From: Larimichthys crocea
Taxonomy: Eukaryota; Chordata; Actinopteri; Sciaenidae
DNA: 64,000 nucleotides
Direction of reading: 5' to 3'
Assembly: GCF_000972845.2 (NCBI RefSeq)
Contig: NW_020852345.1
Span: 78,258-142,257, forward strand
This document shows positions 24,241 through 35,532 of the stretch, piece after piece. Made by a program: the position numbers and the translations under genes. Within the stretch, counting starts at the first letter, position 1; each line of letters starts with the position of its first letter. A model generated the notes under the pieces. It saw only the letters and a program-made list of their open reading frames with translations, ran no database searches and was not told the origin of the DNA.

Positions 24241-26929
24241 TGCCAGCCTTTGAAAGCCAACGTACAGCATAGAGATATGGACTCACCGTCACATCACGAA
24301 TATGCTGCCCATAGCTTCAAGAGAGGTTCTTAAAGGGAAGCAACACCTTATAAATCACAGCACGACGGTCTACTGTTAGTGAGCTTTTTATTTCCAGCAC
24401 CCGTGACCTCACTAACTCTTCGTAGGGACTCAAACTTATTTTCAACCTGTAGAAAAGTTGATCCTCAAATTAATGTGCTTAAATGATGGCAAGTGGCTAA
24501 TCTGATGGACCTGAGCCATAGGCTCACTTCGCTCTTAGAAGTGGAATTCCAACAGGAGTGCAAAGAAGAGAACTTGTTTGGCTGATGCAACAGATCTTTC
24601 ACTGTCCTTATATTGCGCATACCATTACATATTGGGTTTCACTCCCTCAGGCAAAGTGCACTGTATCTCTACCTCAGTATGCATTCACTCTTATGTAGGG
24701 ATAAAATAAAGGTTCTCTGTTAATTGTGTGGTTGACTCAATTCCTTATCACCTGTTAACCCAGTGACTTGATGGAAGGAACTGCACTTTTTATATGCCCT
24801 ATTCAGTAAGATTACACCAAGCTGCCACTACAAAGTGCAATTTATGTCCACTTTTAGATCATTTCCTTGTATAGTCAGCAGTGGAAAACTGTCAACCTCT
24901 TGGAGAAATGTCTATAATTACTGGCCACACACTCAATTACACCCAGCTGTAACAGCGAAGTCAGGTTGACACTGATGGCATTTATTTGACCGCAGACAGG
25001 TTTTCTGTCTCACCTCCTTGTCCAGTTGCTCTGATGTCTGTGCCAACGGGTGCCCCAGAGCACTCATTCAAGGCCCAGCCCGGTTTCACAAGTTCCACCT
25101 CTCTTAAACTCATAACTCAGCTTTGACAAGCTGTTGACATCCTCCCAAAGACATACTCTTGCCAATGTATGCAAACTGCTCTTGCCTTGATTGTTTGCTT
25201 TTTTCCATACCATGACAATGGAGTTCACTTTTTAACGCCCTACTTTTTATCTCTTATTGCATTCGCATAACCGCCCCCTTCTTTTTTCTCCCTGCAGTCA
25301 CAGCGTTATCATGATTTATTGAAGAGTCCATTTTGTTTTCAGTTCCAAGACGCTCAAATCAAAGTACCATTGCAGTACTTTATCTTGGTTTATTGGAAAC
25401 CACTGCATACTCCCCTCCTGGTCAGTTAAATGTATTTAAGTGTATATTTTGATAAAAATAGTCTCCAAGCTGCAGATTTCATTGTTTTCCGTGTCAGTGA
25501 TGAATCTCTCTTTTTTGATAGTTACTCTCAGGGAGAAGAAAAATGCCAGCTTGGCTGCACTGTTATTTCCTCTAAAGAAAAAAAAAGAGAAGACACTCGC
25601 AGTAAGAAAAAGGGACTGACTAAAAAGAATCTGATTACACTACCTTGCTTTGAAAGTATAGCAGCTGCAGCACATTCACCATTGTGATTTGACATTTAAT
25701 TAACATGTCAAAAAAAAATTGGTCATTATTTTAAGTTTTTTTCCCTGGGGTATTTGCCCACAATGTTCCTATCAATTACCACCACAGCCCTCTCTTCTTG
25801 ACCAGCTCTGAGGACACGGAGAGAGGTCACTAGAAAACTTGTCTTGTAGCCTTAAAGAACATTAGAAAGCACAATGCTTGAGGTGTTTTTATTTAAAGTG
25901 AGGTGACAACAAGACATGCTCATGTTGACTCGGTGAGTGTATCAGAACAACACATGAGCTTTGCTTCTCGCCTCACATTTCTGCACATCTAACTCAGCAA
26001 TCTCAATGAGCCTTCATGCTCTCCAGTACTCAGAGGAAGAGAGTAAAAAACACACAATGCACAGAATACACGAAAACCCAGCTTTGTCTAAATCAGGTAA
26101 CAATACCTTGCTGTCTGTCAAGTGGACACAAAAGACTTTAAGATGCACCCCACTGTCACTGAGATTCTCAGAGAAAGCATGTGTATGGGCATGTGACGTT
26201 CTATGATTTATGCTGTGAGGACACAGTATAATAGAACAATGGCCAGAGTCCTTCAATACAATAAGCAGGCTACAGGAGAGCCATTGAATGCTGAGACACT
26301 GTCACTTATTGCAGGTAATATGAATGGAGAGAGGCCAAATTTGATTTCCAGGGTACCACCTTTCGGCGCTGTTTGTTGGTCATCACTTGCAAATTAACAC
26401 AGGCCTGATTAAGCACCACTTTATAAGCAAGGAAAGGGAAAGAGGGAGGTGCATGGATACATGTTGTAATACTGATCCTGTTTATTCCCTCATACTTTAT
26501 TATGCATAAGATAGCAAACAGAATGCGGATATGATGTTTGTTGTCTTTTGTATGTTCACAGTGAAAAAACAGCTGATTTCAGTAAGACAAGCCTAACCTG
26601 AAATGAGGCATATTCACACACAGCACACAGAGGAGCGAGGCAAGTGTTAAATATATACAGCCCACTTCTTTGGCCACCACAACTTTCGAGTTTCACCTCC
26701 ATCTGACTTCGACGCACGTCTGTTTAACTGCTCTCTACCAAGGCGAGCAGGGGCACTGTGTGTGCTTCCTTGCACCCAGCACATTAAAACCTTCCCTCTT
26801 ATGTTCTGGGAGATTGAAAGTGTCCAGCGTTTTATTCAAATGACACACTGCCTCACCGGGTGCCTCTTTTCTCTCTCCTCTATCTGCTTCCCTCCATCCC
26901 CCCTCCTTCACATTATTTTTGAAGACAAC
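24241..26929. other. Unique sequence, no gene seen
   Basis: No transposon ends, RNA genes or exon-like frames. The 85-codon plus frame at 25430-25687 is lysine-rich because of an A/G tract. Confidence 0.35.
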
Positions 26930-27260
26930 TGCAGGCTAGAGGATAAGAATCCCAGTTGCGGTGCTTGCCGGCACTTCCTCCTCTGCCCTGATTTGAATAA
27001 AGAGCTTTGAAATTAAGTGGACAGGCCCGTCAGAAAAGCAGCGGTGCGCCTTTAAGAAAGCTACAGAGCCCGGGTAAATTATTTTGATTGACGGTACCAG
27101 GACATTTTTTGTGAGCTGGCTCATTTAATTGCGAGTGCCAGGGGGCATCTTCAGGGGCCAGGTACCGGCGTACCCATTTGATCTCCTCTAGCTGTCTCCC
27201 GGTGGTACAGGCTACCCGGGCACCGAGGGCCAGAGGGCAGATGAACAAAGGCAACGCTGT
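26930..27260. promoter_or_regulatory. Candidate conserved noncoding element (strong texture)
   Basis: Contains TTTGAAATTAAGTGGACAGG, AAGCAGCGGTGCGCCTTTAAG, ATTATTTTGATTGACGG and CTCATTTAATTGCGAGTGCC in a repeat-free context, followed by a GC-rich ACCGGCGTACCC stretch. TTGATTGAC and TTTAATTG cores resemble PBX/HOX- and NKX-type sites. Short frames on both strands do not look like exons. Confidence 0.35.
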
Positions 27261-28748
27261 GTCTGTGAGTCTCTCTCCACCTCGCCTTCACTGAACAAAA
27301 AAAAAAAAACAAAGCTGTGGAATGGGCATCCAAAAGTGTAAAAATTGATTTCCAAGCCCATTTGATGTTACGTCTTTAGTGTCAAGAGTGGTGCATTCAT
27401 TGATAACGAGTAGAGAGGGGGCGAGGAAGGGGGAAGAGAGGAGGGTAGGAATGGTGTAGTAGAAAGAAGAGAGCTAGAGCAAGCGAGTAAAAGAGCAAGA
27501 GCATCTTCTGACAAACATTCTTTTTTTTATTTTCCTGGATGGAGAAGAGGTGTGGACTGGATTTCAAACGAAAAGGAGGATTAGGGAGAGGGGGCTTAAT
27601 GTGAAAAGGATCCCTAGTCAATGGACAGGCCCTGTCAAAAAGAAGAAGCCAAAACTCCCAAAAGCTGAGCTGAGCCCCAGCCGGCAAACACACACAAATG
27701 TACATACACCTCCATACCCAACAGTTTTCCTTAAATCCCATCAACCAAAGCCCAACACTACTCTATATAACCTATATTACTATCTCCACCAGCTGTCTGT
27801 CTCACACCCCGCCTCTCAGCACAGCAAACCAGCTACAGAGCCAGTTGTCCTTATCAGTCCCAGGACATGATATGAATGAACACAGTAGCCCGGCTCTGGT
27901 GCTCAAATCAAGCCTCAGGTCCAGATGCCTCCGGTCTCTTCTCCTGCCATTCACCATGATGATTTTGCGCAGACAGTGAGCTGAATGGCTGTTTTGACAA
28001 TAACTGATTGCATCGTTGGTGCTTTGGATATGAATGCTGTTGGATAGGATACTGTGTTACTCTTGCTAAGTGGTCTCTGCCATCAGTTTATGAATGTGTT
28101 TGAATGGGTGAATATATAGATACATTTTTCATAACCTTGCAACCCAATAGACATTCTCATTAAAAATATCTAGAAAATGTCAGTATAAACCATTACTTAC
28201 TGGTCAGCTTATAAACACATACACCTGTGCATTACAATAGTAAGAACATAGAAGCCCAGCTTCAGTGAGTCTACACATCCTGGTTATGTGTTGGTGCAGG
28301 TAAACATTATATCTTGCTTTCAGAGATTCTCAAACTCAAATGTGCTACCTGAAGTGTTCCACACAGGATACACGGCACTTCAACACTTCATCCAGGTTCC
28401 TGATCACTGTCTGTCAGATGTTTTATTCACTGAAGGTAAGTTACAGTAAGTAAAACAAAAAATATGATAAGTTATATCATCGTTGTGCCATATTAGTTAT
28501 TTTTAGGCTTCATGTCTGATTTTTGGATCATTTTTGCTTTCATACACCATGCATACAATGCATGCACCATGATTTTTTTACAATAAGAAAAAAACAATCT
28601 CACTTAATCTAGTATGACCAGTAGCTTATGATGGCTAAAACTGAGATAATTATTGCTGTGTAACTGACATTATTTAATCTGTACTGTCACTGTTAGAGTT
28701 TACCTTTCACTTGGGCCACAGTGGTTGCTGTGTTTACTGTGTCACTAG
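27261..28748. other. Unique sequence, no gene seen
   Basis: A-runs lie at 27297-27310. A purine-rich tract at 27410-27600 gives long but compositionally biased frames on both strands. No gene recognised. Confidence 0.35.
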
Positions 28749-29515
28749 TAGGGATGGGAATTGATAAGGTTTTTAAAGATTCCGATTCCACTATCGATTC
28801 TGCTTAATGATTCGATTCTTTATCGATTCTCTTATCGATTCTCATTTGGGAAAAAAAGGAGAACAAATGTGTTTCATCAGCATCATCTAGAGGAGGTAGT
28901 GAACTGGAGCGAGTACTAGTACAGCTGCCAGCCTCTGAGCCAGCCAGACTCTCTCTCTCGTCATGGTCATCTTCTAAATGGAATGCAGAAGGCATTGGTT
29001 TAATGTGAACTGTTATAGCATGTTTTACAAAGAAGCACATGGTGCTAACATGGTAGGCAGTATGTTATTTACCTTCCGTACCTTCCGTAGTATCTGCAGA
29101 GGTGGTCATAGCCTGGCTGCTGCCGCTGCTGCTAGGTTGAGATTCATCTCTAGTCCGAAGCGTGTCAAAAACACGACATTCATTTAAAAATATTGCATGT
29201 GCGCAAATGTTTCTGCATGTTCGTCGTGTTCCCTCCCGACGCTGTTATCTCCACTTTGCAATGATTGCAAGTCGCCCTGTTGCCATCTGTTTTGGTAAAA
29301 TGCAGCCAAACTTTGGAGCGTTTGAACCGAGTGGGTGACATTGTTTACTACTGATTGCACTGCACGTGAGAAACTTGCGTAAGTTATGTGCCATAATTTG
29401 TCGTGCTTGCTGGAATCGATTAGAGAATCGTTAAATAAACTGCCAAACGATTCCATGGAATTGAAACACACGGAACCGGTTCTCAACAAGAACCGGTTCT
29501 CGATTCCCATCCCTA
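28749..29515. mobile_element. hAT-like DNA transposon, perfect 8-bp target duplication
   Basis: Left end TAGGGATGGGAATTGA; the right end is its inverse with one change (TCGATTCCCATCCCTA). Flanking GTCACTAG occurs at 28741-28748 and 29516-29523 without mismatch, the 8-bp duplication expected of hAT transposition. Subterminal ATCGATTCT-type motifs are repeated several times at the left, and two copies of the palindrome GAACCGGTTC sit at 29473-29482 and 29490-29499. Such subterminal repeats usually bind transposase. The 767-bp interior encodes no recognisable transposase; the 108-codon minus frame begins inside the terminal repeat and I do not count it as a gene. Confidence 0.9.
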
Positions 29516-29523
29516 GTCACTAG

Positions 29524-31795
29524 TCACCTTTAAAAGTTGTTCATGTTTGTTGTTGTTATGTTATGAGTTTTGCTCAGAGTGAGTTCTTGTCCCTCCGTCA
29601 TAATTTTTTACATAAAAACACCAGCATGTGGTGTGTTAAGCTAACTCAGCTAAATCCAATGTGTCTTTTTTTTTTTTTGGCAACAGGATTGCCACGTGAT
29701 TGGTGAGAAATACCCTTGTTTCTTAGATGTGATTGATTTGTAGTAAGGAGTATGTTGTAACTTATCAACATTATATTGAAGTTTCTGATTGTCTTATCAA
29801 GGAAATCATTTTCCCTCAGTGTTCATACTGTTTATGCCAGCCAGCCCTAATTAAAGTCTAACATCACATTCACATACACTAAAATAATAAGTTCTACCAT
29901 CCCAGTGATTCTGAGTGTTCATCCACCTACCTCGTCTGACTAGGATGAAAGATCTCAGATTAGAACTGTCCCTGTGCATTGTGGACTCACATGGCTTCTG
30001 TAAAATGATACTATTTATCATGTGAAATACACTATTTTCTCCGGGGGGTGGGGGGGGGACCCCAGGGTGGGCACCTGGAAGTATGACATTTTCGAAGGAG
30101 AGATTTCAAATTTAGATGTAGATTTATGCATTGTCTTTAAAATGAATTCTTTGCAATGGTGTGGTTGTTAAAGGGCTTGTTTGTATTTGAAATTTTTCCC
30201 CACTTTCCTTCCCAACACTATTTTCTCTCCCTCTTTGAATCCAAGCAGCATTCCACTCCTACTTAATTGACTTGCATATAGAGGCACCTCTAAACTCGAA
30301 TAATAATGTCAAATTAAACCTCTAAACTTTGCATAAGGAAATCAAGTTCATGTTGTAGATTGAAGATAGGTACATGATACAAAATGCAAACTATATGCTC
30401 TGCGGGCCACACTGTCTGTTGCATTTTGCATAGAAATGGCTGTAAGTTGGAGGAAACATTCAAATGGAACATAAATTATTAAAATGAATATTCTTAAAAA
30501 AAATATCCCATATTCCATATAATTAATATTAGAGGAATACATAAGCAATTTAATATTATACTTCTATAGAGTTAAAGAAAATTATCAAAACCTGTACTGC
30601 TGAGGTCTAGACATTTCAACTTGTAGTTTCTTGCATGCGGAAATCTTACATTTTTCATGATGCAACCAATAGCATCTTTTTTGTGACATGGTTACTGTCT
30701 GGTTAACATCCATATATTTTAAAGTGCACACCTCTAATTTGTCTTGCTGTTAGTAATGTAGAGTTTGTAACTGAAAGTTAAGATTAGCCATAATGATATT
30801 ATCAAATCAACACTTAGCATACATTCAGTGTCTTTGCTTATGCTTATATCCAATATACCCTCTGCTGATTTAGAGTAACTGGGGATTTCCATGTAAGCGC
30901 CACAGAACGGTTGCGTCAATCCCCACCGGGTGTGTGACGGCAGTGCAGCACTTATTATGATTATTATTATTATTACTTACTTAAATTAATGTTGTGTCTC
31001 TTATTTCCACCCTGCAGCTTTGTGTGGATCATGAAACTGGACAAAATGTTTTGTTGTCTTCCCTCTCATGTTGGCTGCTCCGCCCCTACTCTTTGTGATT
31101 TACAGAGTTTCCTGATGGACAGTGAAGTAAAATGCTGCCATGTGTTGCTGCTGTTTGTCAGTCGGGCTGCCTGGGGTGTGAGCTCAGAACTTCAGCAATA
31201 CAATGCAGTGAAAGTTTTGAAGGGGTCAAATTTCCCTCCTTCATTCATTGAGGGCACATGAATGTCTGCTGTGAGGCCACAGTGGAAACACAGGTAACCA
31301 CATCTCAACATAGCAAGCCATTAAGGGCAGCTATACCAGGTGTGTTAAAACATAACAACACAACAAATGCATATAACCAATTCACTGCTTCACTGCACCG
31401 GAAATCCAAAGCGGAAGTAGTTTCAAAATAAAACAAAAAAACAAAATAAAAGCTTAAAAACACACACGTTTACACCACGGTTGTGTTTCTTCTTTGTGTG
31501 ATGTATTGCTGATTCCATCCATACCCAACTCCATACCGAGTGCTATGAACAGAGAGTGAGAGAACGGTAAAAAAATTGTCTTTTAATTATCATCCAACGT
31601 GTGTAGTATGGTCCCTAAGATGTAATTCGTGCCATTTACAAATGTGATGCATCGAAGAATTAGTGTCATGTGTTATGAAGGCTTTTTATCCGCTTTATTC
31701 GCTCGGGCTAACAGCAGTTTAGCCAAAGAAAATAATGTACTCTTGTACGAAAGTCGTACAAGAGTACCAAAACATATTGTCACACTTCTATTACC

Positions 31796-31797
<2 letters not shown>
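29524..31797. other. Unique AT-rich sequence, no gene seen
   Basis: A T-run lies near 29668-29678 and a G-run at 30043-30058. The 90-codon plus frame at 30989-31261 has a plausible upstream acceptor (CCCTGCAG at about 31011-31018) but no recognisable domain. Confidence 0.35.

Positions 31798-31826
<29 letters not shown>
31798..31826. repeat. (CA)n microsatellite
   Basis: About fourteen CA units directly upstream of the transposon end at 31840. Confidence 0.95.
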
Positions 31827-31828
<2 letters not shown>

Positions 31829-32739
31829 CACGTGTGTGTACACTCTAAAATCTGATTTGTTGATCTTACTTAAAAAAATCTAGGAAAACCGATTGCCTTG
31901 AAAAAGGTAAGTAAATATAACTCAAGTCTCAAGTTATGTTTACTCTGTATGTTCTAGTTGAGTTTACTTTAAATTTTGTTGTATTTACTTAATTTGGTAA
32001 AGTTGTTCCAACTTAAAAAGGGCAAGTGAAATTAATTGTTCTTTCTAAGTAATATCAACTTAAGTGAAACAAGTGAGTCTTACTTAACTGAACAGTTGTG
32101 TTAACTCAATAGAATCTAGGAAACCGATTGCCTTAAATAAATAAAGTAAGCACAACAAAGAATGATTAAGTTTGCAGGATTATTGTTTATTTCAACAAAA
32201 TTGCCATTGTGAGCTTCTTAAACCCAGCTCAGTGTTTATGGAGAAATTCAATTATACAATCAAAACAAATCCAGTTTTAAGCCTTAAAAAATATCAGCTA
32301 TAAAATAAAATATATACTATAAAATAGTGTTTTTAAAATGTTGGAAATAACTAAACTAAATCTTTCTCACTACTTTACTTTAGATTTCAACAGGGTTCTA
32401 TGACACATTTTCAATCAAGCTTCAGTCAACTTACAAACTAAATGAAACCTTTTACAATTATGTCACACTATGTGCATTGAACTGTAATAAACAAGATTAC
32501 ACTGTAACATTGTGCTACCTGTATTCTGCTGGCTGCAAACTAGTCAATCACATTACACAACAGCATGTTAACAAGGTAGATATCCTAAGGTACACTATAT
32601 AAACTGAAATATGACGTGGCCAAAATCATCCAGCTGTGACTATAACTGTCTAAGAATTTTGCAGTGGTTATTAGTTGTAAATATTTCAGGTCAGTTTACC
32701 AAAGTATCTATGCTTGAGGACCTTTTACAGCACAGCCAT

Positions 32740-33063
32740 CTACTGCAAAAGCGCATTTTTCAAGCTCTGAAGTTTTGGCCTCAGGTTACCTACACCTAGG
32801 TTGAGCATCACCCTCTGAATGAAGTCAAAGGTGTTCTTAAGACTTTTGGGATAATCTAGATGAAGAGCATAGATTAGTCCAAATATGAGGCAAATAGCTT
32901 GCGCGTGGCTTTCACTGTCATCCATGACGAGATTACCTTCCAAGGATGATACCAATGCTGGATGGTCAGGTGCAGGGCTTTGGACCTGGCTGCTGACTCC
33001 TTCAGGTATAACAGTTCCTACTCCAACAGGAACCTGTGGTGAAATCCAGAGTGGCATCCAATC
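32740..33063 (-). pseudogene. SAMD3-like protein, last exon
   Basis: The exon opens after the acceptor TTTGTATATGCAG and runs to a TAG stop. It ends in a block containing IFGLIYALHLDYPK, NTFDFIQRVMLNLG and PKLQSLKNALL. That order, meaning a [LI]FGL[LI]YALN-YPK stretch, then TF--IQ-V, then SLK--LL at the very C-terminus, is what I recall of teleost 'sterile alpha motif domain-containing protein 3-like' proteins. The function of these proteins is not known to me; only the family resemblance is claimed. This exon is open throughout (about 107 codons), whereas upstream exons carry frame damage. The product is therefore probably not made intact, although a truncated form cannot be excluded. Confidence 0.6.
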
Positions 33064-33129
33064 CTGCATATACAAAGAAAAGTCAAACTGAGGTTAAGAT
33101 TTTGTCTTTGGGGTGCAGAACGTTCAACA

Positions 33130-33250
33130 TACCAAATAAGGCAATACTACGAAGCAGTATTGAAGAAATCACTCCATCATCAAGAGAAAAACTGGGAGGT
33201 AACACGCAGTCCTCTTGGCTATGGCATCATGGGTCTACCAGTGGGAACAA
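33130..33250 (-). pseudogene. SAMD3-like internal exon, degenerate
   Basis: One minus frame reads DAIAKRTACYLPVFL before a stop. In SAMD3-like proteins a block like RT--LRG-PVFL precedes the last exon, so position and order fit. Stops and frame changes make this block non-functional as it stands. The exact exon limits are not visible. Confidence 0.4.
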
Positions 33251-33373
33251 GAGTGAAACTTATACCTCTGTACAGTAATTATATGGGCTGGGGGAGGGGA
33301 GGGGGGGCACAGTTAGAAAAGAAGACTTTGCACATTTTCTGCTTTTACGCAATAATAAAGAAGAAATGCTTAC

Positions 33374-33530
33374 CCTTATTTCAACATGTGCAACGATCTC
33401 TGCAAGTGTCCTGCCAACATTTCCCTTTTTAGATTTGAAGATCTCAAGGAATGGCGGTATGGTGGTCCAAGGACTCAAAAAAAGTCTTGCTCAAGACTTT
33501 GCTTGCTACTCTGGTGAATTCTGCAAAAAC
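33374..33530 (-). pseudogene. SAMD3-like internal exon with frameshift
   Basis: The acceptor TTTTCTTTGAAG precedes 33530, and the donor GGTAAGC follows 33374. The first part reads VFAEFTRVASKVL and continues to FFESLDHHT. A one-base frame change near 33455-33463 is then needed to continue as FLEIFKSKKGNVGRTLAEIV. Those two segments fit the family's EF-R---K-L---FF-ALD-H followed by IFK-KKGNVG. The frameshift is the clearest sign that this copy is dead. Confidence 0.6.
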
Positions 33531-33633
33531 CTTCAAAGAAAAACAGAACACAAATTTTGTACCAAGTTAAGAAATGCCCACAATATTTGGTGGATGTTTA
33601 TTATGTATTTATTTAATATGCTTGTTTGCTTAC

Positions 33634-33701
33634 CTTTGTGTTTTTTCTGAAAAAAGAGCTGCTGCAGCGTTCCAACATCAGTTTCAGTCACAAAGTTGAC
33701 A
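33634..33701 (-). pseudogene. Upstream exon of the SAMD3-like gene
   Basis: A 68-bp block lies between the acceptor ATGTATTTCAG and the donor AGGTAAGC. One frame is open and reads VNFVTETDVGTLQQLFFQKK. I do not recognise this segment, so it is assigned to the gene by its splice sites and position only. Confidence 0.45.
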
Positions 33702-33914
33702 CTGAAATACATTTTCCCACAGCATCACTTGGATGATCATCCTTTTAGGAGTGCTCTTGTATAGATGTACCTTAAGTGCATTGAAGACTTAAATGTGCAG
33801 AGGCACTCTTTATTAACACATGGTAACGGTGACATTCTTGTGTTACCACCATGTTTCAATCTATAATGTTTAAGTAGCTGCCCCTTTTATCACATGCAAA
33901 TTTGCAGAACTTAC

Positions 33915-33960
33915 ATGTCAGTTGGTAGATCAATCTCAAGCCACAAAGACAGCTCCTCAG
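33915..33960 (-). pseudogene. Short upstream exon of the SAMD3-like gene
   Basis: A 46-bp block lies between the acceptor CTTTTTCTAG and the donor CATGTAAGTT. One frame reads LSLWLEIDLPTD. Assigned by splice sites and colinearity; no family match recognised. Confidence 0.4.
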
Positions 33961-34139
33961 CTAGAAAAGTCACAAAAAGAGTTGTGGTTTAAAACAGTAA
34001 CAGACACCTGGTGGAAAACGAACTTATAAAACACACACATACATATACACACGTTCCTTTGTGATAACATTATAAACAGTACTGGTATCAAACGTCTTTT
34101 TTCATTTGTCTATAAAATCTGCATTTTAACCCCCCCCCA

Positions 34140-34440
34140 AAAAAATCCAGTGCACGCGGCACGTTTACATGCGACCACGTGCACGTCGCGGCTCCGTGTG
34201 GGAACCCTATGTGGGCTTTCTGCTTAAACATAATCCGTGCGTGCATGTATACGCGTGCGCGCCACGTAAGTACACCTGCACGTCGCCATCGCGTGGAAAC
34301 TGTGGAAACAATTAGTAGCAACATCAAATTAGATCTGACATTAACATACAAACAAACGCGCGCGTGCACGGTGATATGCGCGTGCAGTCGCGCCTCCGCA
34401 TGGAAACCTCTGTGCGCTTTCTCTGCTTGCCACGCTTTTT
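34140..34440. repeat. CpG-rich triplicated repeat, about 85-120-bp unit
   Basis: Three diverged copies start near 34152, 34236 and 34354. Each carries a CGTGCACG/GCGCGTGCA segment followed by TCGC and a CGTGGAAAC/CATGGAAAC/TGTGGGAAC core. The first and third copies also share a CTTTCTGCTT / CTTTCTCTGCTT end. This is by far the densest CpG cluster in the window. It lies in the presumed first intron of the SAMD3-like gene, just downstream of its presumed first exon, where a CpG-rich promoter or enhancer would be expected. Confidence 0.7.
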
Positions 34441-34691
34441 AATTTTGTAGCACATCAAATTAGCATTTCAAATTAAACATGACGTGAATGAATTTGGGCA
34501 GGGCTCGTGCATGTAGCTAACGGCTCTCAGCATGGCCGTTTTAGCTAGCTAACCTGGCTAACGTTAGCTCAAATTCGCATTAGCCCGCCAGGAGATTATC
34601 ACCATGTACAGAAAAATGCTGCTGAGTTCAGTTGTGAAAATGAAATCATAGCTGACAAATGTAAATACTACAAAATTGAAATAACTTACCT

Positions 34692-34800
34692 AGAGACTCT
34701 TTAAGCTGCTGCTTCTTCTTCCAAAGTTTTCTGTCCACGCAGTTGCTGGAAAGTCCTGCTCTACTGAGCATGTGCAAAGCCACGCGCTGCGTTTACTTCA
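34692..34800 (-). promoter_or_regulatory. Presumed 5' exon and promoter side of the SAMD3-like gene
   Basis: On the minus strand a GC-richer stretch (CGCAGCGCGTGGCTTTGC ... GTGGACAGAAAACTTTGG) ends in a textbook donor, CTAGGTAAGTTAT, with the exon boundary near 34692. No long frame starts here, so it is probably untranslated. The transcription start is not identifiable. Confidence 0.35.
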
Positions 34801-34961
34801 GGAGACAAGTTCACTTTACTCACAGAGCTTAGTTTATAACCCTTTCAGGCAAAACGAGTATGTTTACTGACATGACATGAGTTCAATCAACAGGATAGTG
34901 GAGAAATAAGTAAAGTACACAAATGAATTTAAGTGAGCATAGGTATTACCTTTTAGAGTGT

Positions 34962-35532
34962 AGATAATGGTGTGTGGTTGTGTTGTGTGTGTATATATAT
35001 ATATAGTATAAAGTATAAGTATAGCAGTAGCTCCTGGCAACTCTCTTTCTCATCATCTTTATCTGCAGGATAATGAATGCCATTGAGCAAGGAGGGGATT
35101 CTTGCAGTTTTGTCCAAGGACGATCAAGGTAACTTTTTAAGAGACTGTGTTGTAAGTAATTACCTTCATTAACAGTGATTACATGTTCACTCTTTACTCT
35201 GTGGTTTCAGAGCTTATATCATGGTCTATTGAATGGAACGATCCGTTCCAATAGGATGTTATATGGCAGCACCCATCCAGGTCACTGGTGTGGGAGCGCG
35301 GATCAAGACCGGAGAGATACATCTGTTGGATTTTGTATTTGATGTTATGCTCCCAGAGTAAGATGGTCAGTGGAGGAAATGATGGGTTATTGTGGTCAAT
35401 ATTTATTCTTTGAAAAACATGAATATAAAACAGTGCACTCTTTAAAGCACCACACAAGTAGGATTGAATCATTTTACGTTTTTCAGGTATTGATCAAAAT
35501 CCTTGAAGAGAAGCCGGACCCGACTGCTGGCA
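34962..35532 (+). other. Exon-like degenerate blocks of unknown family
   Basis: Two splice-flanked plus-strand blocks. The first, about 35070-35131, follows TTATCTGCAG and precedes GGTAACTTT and has the open frame IMNAIEQGGDSCSFVQGRSR. The second starts after GTGGTTTCAG at about 35210; one frame reads MLYGSTHPGHWCGSADQD, and after a one-base shift another reads LLDFVFDVMLPE up to about 35351. The trail looks protein-coding in origin, but I cannot name the family. Frame damage indicates a pseudogene or a transposon-borne exon. The 3' end is cut by the LINE A tail. Confidence 0.35.

Larger units (their letters stand above)
31840..34961 (-). mobile_element. TIR-bounded element carrying a SAMD3-like gene
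   Basis: The left end ACACTCTAAAA (31840-31850) is mirrored as TTTTAGAGTGT (34951-34961). The dinucleotide TA occurs at both boundaries, so the insertion could be a TA duplication with CACTCTAAAA ends. Inside the left end, the motif AAACCGATTGCCTT occurs twice (about 31887 and 32125). The 3.1-kb interior holds splice-bounded blocks on the minus strand whose translation resembles the C-terminal half of fish SAMD3-like proteins, a large multicopy family. No transposase was found. I infer a non-autonomous element that captured or evolved with this gene; the superfamily is unresolved. Confidence 0.6.

Noticed and set aside
29184..29510. 108-codon minus frame inside the hAT element as a transposase
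   Set aside because: It starts within the terminal inverted repeat, has no zinc finger or catalytic motif, and lies in a 767-bp element too short for a hAT transposase.
34088..34442. Frames on both strands at 34088-34442 as coding
   Set aside because: The sequence is a CpG-rich triplicated repeat; both strands are open because stop codons are rare in it.
31840..34961. Calling the SAMD3-bearing element a P or hAT element
   Set aside because: No 8-bp duplication is visible at its ends; only TA is shared, so the superfamily is left open.
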